A stretch of DNA of 64,000 nucleotides, taken from positions 992,001-1,056,000 of the forward strand of contig NZ_CP031513.1 in the NCBI RefSeq assembly GCF_003522965.1, read 5' to 3'. A program made the translations under genes and the position numbers. The stretch is from Bombilactobacillus bombi (lineage in GTDB: Bacteria > Bacillota > Bacilli > Lactobacillales > Lactobacillaceae). The first letter of the stretch is position 1. Each line of letters opens with the position of its first letter. Positions 60,937 to 64,000 of this stretch are shown piece after piece. The notes under the pieces were generated by a model, which saw only the letters and a list, made by a program, of their open reading frames with translations, made no database searches and had not been told where the DNA came from.

Positions 60937-60965
60937 ATTATATCAGCTGCTCGGTGGCTTGTCAA
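60937..60965 (-). promoter_or_regulatory. rRNA operon promoter P2
   Basis: On the minus strand, TTGACA (60960-60965), a 17-base spacer and TATAAT (60937-60942), a perfect consensus promoter upstream of 16S. Confidence 0.92.
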
Positions 60966-61032
60966 GAACTTTTTTTATCTTTATCGCTTTGTTCTTTTAG
61001 CTCTCTTTTTGCTCTCCGTGACAACAGAAAAT

Positions 61033-61061
61033 ATCTTACCAAGATTACCTCCTCTTGTCAA
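61033..61061 (-). promoter_or_regulatory. rRNA operon promoter P1
   Basis: On the minus strand, TTGACA (61056-61061), a 17-base spacer and TAAGAT (61033-61038), 96 bases upstream of P2. Tandem promoters are usual for Firmicute rrn operons. Confidence 0.85.
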
Positions 61062-61086
61062 CAGCTATTTTGATCTTTTTTTATTT

Positions 61087-62376
61087 TTATTCAGATTTTT
61101 TTACTTGAAGCCGTTTTACCCCATTCATATAAGGTATTAAAGCCTTAGGTATATCAACTGAACCGTCTGCATTTTGATAATTTTCCAAAATAGCAGCTAA
61201 TGTTCTGCCCACAGCTAAACCTGAACCGTTGAGAGTATGAACAAAATTCAATTTACCATTTTCGTCACGATAACGAATCTGGGAACGTCGTGCCTGGAAA
61301 TCAGTACAATTTGAACAACTAGAAATTTCTCGATAGGTGTTTTGCTGGGGCATCCAAACTTCAAGATCATAAGTTTTGGCCGAACTAAAGCTAGCATCGC
61401 CACTGGCTAAAGTGATTACATGATATGGCAATTCTAATTTTTGTAAAATATTTTCAGCATTAGCAGTCAATTTTTCTAATTCTTCCCAAGAATCTTCTGG
61501 CTTGCAATATTTGACCATTTCTACCTTGTTAAATTGATGCATCCGGATTAATCCCCGAGTATCACGACCTGCAGAACCAGCTTCTGAGCGAAAACATGGT
61601 GTCAAGGCTGTCAAATAAGTGGGTAATTGTTCTTCGCTCAAAATTTCTCCACGGTAATAATTGGTCAATGGTACTTCAGCAGTTGGAATCAACGTTAAAG
61701 GACGTTCTTCATCAATAACGGTATAAACATCTTCAGTAAATTTAGGAAATTGACTGGTACCAAACATGGAATCTTCATTTACCATGTATGGCGGAATAAC
61801 TTCAGTATAGCCATCTTTTTGGTGCTCATCTAACATAAAATTGTAAATTGCACGTTCTAATTGAGCACCCATTCCTAAATAATAAACAAAGCGGCTGCCC
61901 GCAACTTTTGCAGCACGTTCAAAATCCAAAATACCTAAATTTTCGCCAAGTTCCCAATGAGCTTTGGGTTCAAAGTCAAACTTTCGTGGCTGCTCCCACT
62001 TACGTACTTCAACATTATAAGATTCATCAGGACCAACAGGCACAGAATCATCGGGAAAATTAGGTAAACGAACTAAAATGTATTCTGTAGATTTCTCTAC
62101 TTTTTCCAATTGCGCATCTAATTCTTTTATTTGTTCACCGACTTGTTTCATCGCAGCAATTTGTTCACTAGCATCGCCATGATTGCGTTTAACCTGTGCA
62201 ATTTGTTGTGAAACTTCGTTGCGCTTGGCCTTCAAATCTTCAGTTTGGGTCAATAATTGCCGGCGTTGTGCATCTAATTCTAATAAATCATCAATTTGTT
62301 CTGGTCCGACATTACGTGCGGCTAACTTTTCCTTAGCCCATTTAGGATCTTTTCTAATCAATTTAATATCTAACAT
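61087..62376 (-). CDS. serS: Seryl-tRNA synthetase
   Basis: A 429-residue class II synthetase that charges tRNA-Ser. The N-terminal long coiled coil (about 25-105) is the tRNA-binding arm. Motif 2 ([22 protein letters not shown]) is near 260-281 and motif 3 ([18 protein letters not shown]) near 380-397. ATG at 62376 gives the typical [18 protein letters not shown] lies upstream. Expression is set by a T-box leader. No gene follows before the rRNA promoters. Confidence 0.97.
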   Translation of the reverse strand: MLDIKLIRKDPKWAKEKLAARNVGPEQIDDLLELDAQRRQLLTQTEDLKAKRNEVSQQIAQVKRNHGDASEQIAAMKQVGEQIKELDAQLEKVEKSTEYILVRLPNFPDDSVPVGPDESYNVEVRKWEQPRKFDFEPKAHWELGENLGILDFERAAKVAGSRFVYYLGMGAQLERAIYNFMLDEHQKDGYTEVIPPYMVNEDSMFGTSQFPKFTEDVYTVIDEERPLTLIPTAEVPLTNYYRGEILSEEQLPTYLTALTPCFRSEAGSAGRDTRGLIRMHQFNKVEMVKYCKPEDSWEELEKLTANAENILQKLELPYHVITLASGDASFSSAKTYDLEVWMPQQNTYREISSCSNCTDFQARRSQIRYRDENGKLNFVHTLNGSGLAVGRTLAAILENYQNADGSVDIPKALIPYMNGVKRLQVKKSE

Positions 62377-62396
62377 CATCAAATCTCCTTTATAAA

Positions 62397-62620
62397 ATAA
62401 AAAAGCCAACTCATCCCCACTAAGGGACGAATCAGCTTATTCGCGGTACCACCCAAATTCAGCATCAAATACTGCACTTTAACGCTGATAACGGCAGCTC
62501 CGTATAACTTCAGTTGTTATCCGCTTCAAATACTGGAAGATGAGTTAATCAAGCTCTCAGCTAACACCTGATTCTCTGTTCGTAACTCTAAAGGTATTTT
62601 GCGTTAATCTAATTATGATA
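62397..62620 (-). promoter_or_regulatory. T-box leader of serS
   Basis: On the minus strand the consensus T-box GGGTGGTACCGCGA is at 62441-62454. It is followed by the terminator hairpin AGCTGATTCGTCCC / GGGGATGAGTTGGCT and a T-run (62397-62437). Upstream lies a Stem I with AGAGAAT and GCTGAGAGC segments. The leader senses uncharged tRNA-Ser and switches serS transcription on. The specifier codon was not fixed by eye. Confidence 0.93.
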
Positions 62621-62653
62621 ATAAGCTATTTAATCCAAAAATGCAACAACTAA

Positions 62654-62685
62654 CAAAAAAAGCTAAATCCCAAGATTTAGCTTTT
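62654..62685 (-). terminator. Terminator of the WxL gene
   Basis: AAAGCTAAATC / GATTTAGCTTT hairpin followed by a T-run on the minus strand, directly after the stop codon. Confidence 0.9.
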
Positions 62686-62689
62686 GAAC

Positions 62690-63556
62690 TTAAGGCAATG
62701 GTGTAGTAGATAAAGTCCAAGTTAATTGTGCTCGATAATCTCCAGGCAATTGATCTATCTGATTAACCGGAATTAGCTGCACATCACCCTTATCAACGAA
62801 TGATAATCCCCAGACACTTTTGCCTTGGACAGGATTACTTGGGTCATTAACATCTCCAGGATTGGCGTTCCAAATGACTGCTTCGTTTCCCTTGACGGGT
62901 GATCCATAATCACCTTTTGGGACAACAGAAATATCAGGATGAGAATCACTTCCTAATATATTAGCAGGTGCATCACTCGGCAAATTCCCCTGAGAATCAT
63001 GAGCATCATGAAAATCAAACATTGACTTTTGAATAGCTTCATCACTAACTGGAACCTTAAACTTACCGTTCATTAAGCTTGCATGATGAAAAATCATTGC
63101 ACGAATAGGTTGAACTTCTTTAGAATTTTTCACATTAACGAATTTAGTTACATTAACATTCAAAGACCATCCGCGTTTATTATAGCTACGAAAATCACCA
63201 ACCGCTATACTATTGGCCTTAATATCATTTTGTTTTGTAACAGTTCCACTACTATTGGCAGCTCCACTAGGCAACAAATCCCAGGTTTTATCTGCAGACC
63301 ATAGATGGGTTCCAAAGTTAAAACTAGGATTACCATACAAGTACAGTGAGCCCTCTTCAAAAGCAACACCTGCTTGTGATTGTCCGGAAGCGTACCCATC
63401 AGTACTATTTCCATTCGCAACAGCTGATGAATTCAAAATAGCACTCGAGCCAACACCATCTAAAGCAGCACTACGAGCGGCAAAAGCAGGAGTAGTGGAT
63501 GCAAGGGTTGAACATGCAACTGCACTCAAAGCTAGTGCCTGTGTTAATTTTCGCAT
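62690..63556 (-). CDS. WxL-domain surface protein
   Basis: A 288-residue secreted surface protein. A signal peptide (MRKLTQALALSAVACSTLAS, cleavage near AFA-A) is followed by a mature part in which the WxL signatures RGWSLNVNV and AQLTWTLSTTPLP are separated by about 150 residues. WxL domains bind peptidoglycan non-covalently and often form complexes with partner membrane proteins. GGGGGGAG upstream fixes ATG at 63556; codons farther upstream are not part of the protein. The next gene upstream encodes such a partner, so this is a genuine WxL locus. The ligand or surface role is unknown. Confidence 0.93.
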   Translation of the reverse strand: MRKLTQALALSAVACSTLASTTPAFAARSAALDGVGSSAILNSSAVANGNSTDGYASGQSQAGVAFEEGSLYLYGNPSFNFGTHLWSADKTWDLLPSGAANSSGTVTKQNDIKANSIAVGDFRSYNKRGWSLNVNVTKFVNVKNSKEVQPIRAMIFHHASLMNGKFKVPVSDEAIQKSMFDFHDAHDSQGNLPSDAPANILGSDSHPDISVVPKGDYGSPVKGNEAVIWNANPGDVNDPSNPVQGKSVWGLSFVDKGDVQLIPVNQIDQLPGDYRAQLTWTLSTTPLP

Positions 63557-63578
63557 TAATAGACATCTCCCCCCATTA

Positions 63579-64000
63579 CTACTTGTTCTGCTGAACTTGG
63601 TTTTGACCCTTCTTATAGAACCAATAGAATAGTAAAGCAATCAATAGTAAAATAATTAAAACAATTATTAGAATCAAAGGCCAATAGTTCTTGTGATAAT
63701 TCGGGTTAGCTCGATTAAGTCGATCAGCATCAGCTGGCGAAATAGTAAAATTCTTGGTAAAATACCAGCTGCGTTCTGGTGTACGAACTCGAACTCGGGC
63801 TTGATAATCACCGGCTTGCATCCGTTTGCCACCCCAACTTACAGGAAAGTTAAAATTCGAATTAGGGGCAAAGCTCATTTGTGTTTGCTTATTTTGAACT
63901 ACTAACTTATTACTTTTCCGTGGATAAATGCGAGCATGAACCTGCATCTTATGATTACTGATGTATTTAGGCTGAAAATTTTGTAAATTAATAAAAACTG
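63579..64000 (-). CDS. WxL-interacting membrane protein (DUF916/DUF3324 type), 5' end beyond the window
   Basis: This is the C-terminal part of a membrane-anchored protein that continues past base 64000. The visible frame reads NLQNFQPKYISNHKMQVHARIYP, then SFAPNSNFNFPVSW, RMQAGDYQARVRV and a final membrane helix (LILIIVLIILLLIALLFYWFY) with a short cytosolic Gln/Lys tail. This matches the DUF3324 end of proteins that bind WxL proteins at the cell surface and also peptidoglycan. The gene lies 22 bases upstream of the WxL gene, so they are co-expressed. The start and the DUF916 part cannot be judged. Confidence 0.88.
   Translation of the reverse strand, partial: VFINLQNFQPKYISNHKMQVHARIYPRKSNKLVVQNKQTQMSFAPNSNFNFPVSWGGKRMQAGDYQARVRVRTPERSWYFTKNFTISPADADRLNRANPNYHKNYWPLILIIVLIILLLIALLFYWFYKKGQNQVQQNK

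Larger units (their letters stand above)
60777..61086 (-). other. rRNA leader and promoter region
   Basis: 310 bases between serS and 16S. It holds two tandem promoters (listed separately) and, next to 16S, a pyrimidine/purine-biased leader that pairs with the spacer to form the processing stem. It has no coding sequence. Confidence 0.75.

Overview
This is an AT-rich stretch of a Gram-positive (Firmicutes) chromosome, most likely a member of the Lactobacillaceae. The evidence is the collinear block pcrA-ligA-camS-gatC-gatA-gatB-dagK, WxL-type surface proteins, a serS gene with a T-box leader, a POT peptide permease, an NAD salvage pair (pncB-nadE), purine salvage (xpt, purB), strong AGGAGG-type ribosome binding sites and a 16S-23S-5S operon followed by tRNAs. 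Species cannot be fixed from sequence reading alone.

Layout. 1-7.4 kb: flavodoxin, a GtrA-type membrane protein, UDP-GlcNAc 2-epimerase, tRNA-Arg, a DEAD-box helicase, a Gfo/Idh-type oxidoreductase, a GH25-fold membrane protein that has lost its acidic catalytic residues, a T-box leader in front of a frame-broken membrane gene, and ilvE. 7.4-23 kb is an accessory region of low gene density: a MarR regulator, a very large WxL surface protein, a tyrosine recombinase enclosed by 47-bp inverted repeats (candidate invertible switch), a tRNA-like relic, one convincing and one speculative small hydrophobic toxin-like locus, an HxlR/dehydrogenase divergent pair, a P1B-type metal pump with ArsR, two copies of a short palindromic repeat element, and an OppA lipoprotein plus a DppA-type aminopeptidase. 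22.5-29 kb: an unrecognised 470-residue protein, a small TetR regulator, a PH-like small protein, an unusual P-loop protein with HPr kinase/PEPCK flavour, an ADP-ribosylglycohydrolase gene broken by two in-frame TAA codons, and an M20 dipeptidase. 29-49.5 kb is housekeeping, almost all on the minus strand: RlmCD-type methyltransferase, dagK, gatBAC, camS, ligA, pcrA, purB, a degenerate purK, xpt, a GH73 hydrolase, cold-shock protein, tRNA-Leu, nadE, pncB, glycosyltransferase. 49.6-55.7 kb: TagA-family glycosyltransferase, a polysaccharide polymerase-like protein, GntR regulator, tRNA-Gln and tRNA-Tyr, POT transporter, 3-methyladenine glycosylase, GNAT acetyltransferase. 55.7-61.1 kb: one rRNA operon with two consensus tandem promoters and tRNA-Asn and tRNA-Thr at its distal end. 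61.1-64 kb: serS with its T-box, then the start of a WxL surface locus (WxL protein and a WxL-interacting membrane protein cut by the window edge).

How the genes work together. UDP-ManNAc made by the 2-epimerase is the donor used by the TagA-type enzyme in wall teichoic acid linkage synthesis, although the genes are 47 kb apart. OppA, DppA, DtpT and the M20 dipeptidase point to a peptide-scavenging lifestyle. Xpt and PurB with a decayed PurK-like protein suggest purine salvage. The two WxL proteins and the partial WxL-interacting protein are cell-wall surface components.

The strongest candidate for something new is at 11.5-13.0 kb: a FimB/FimE-sized tyrosine recombinase between long inverted repeats, in the upstream region of the giant WxL surface gene, with a consensus promoter inside the segment that would point at the surface gene after inversion. 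This would be a phase-variation switch, but its function is inferred, not shown.
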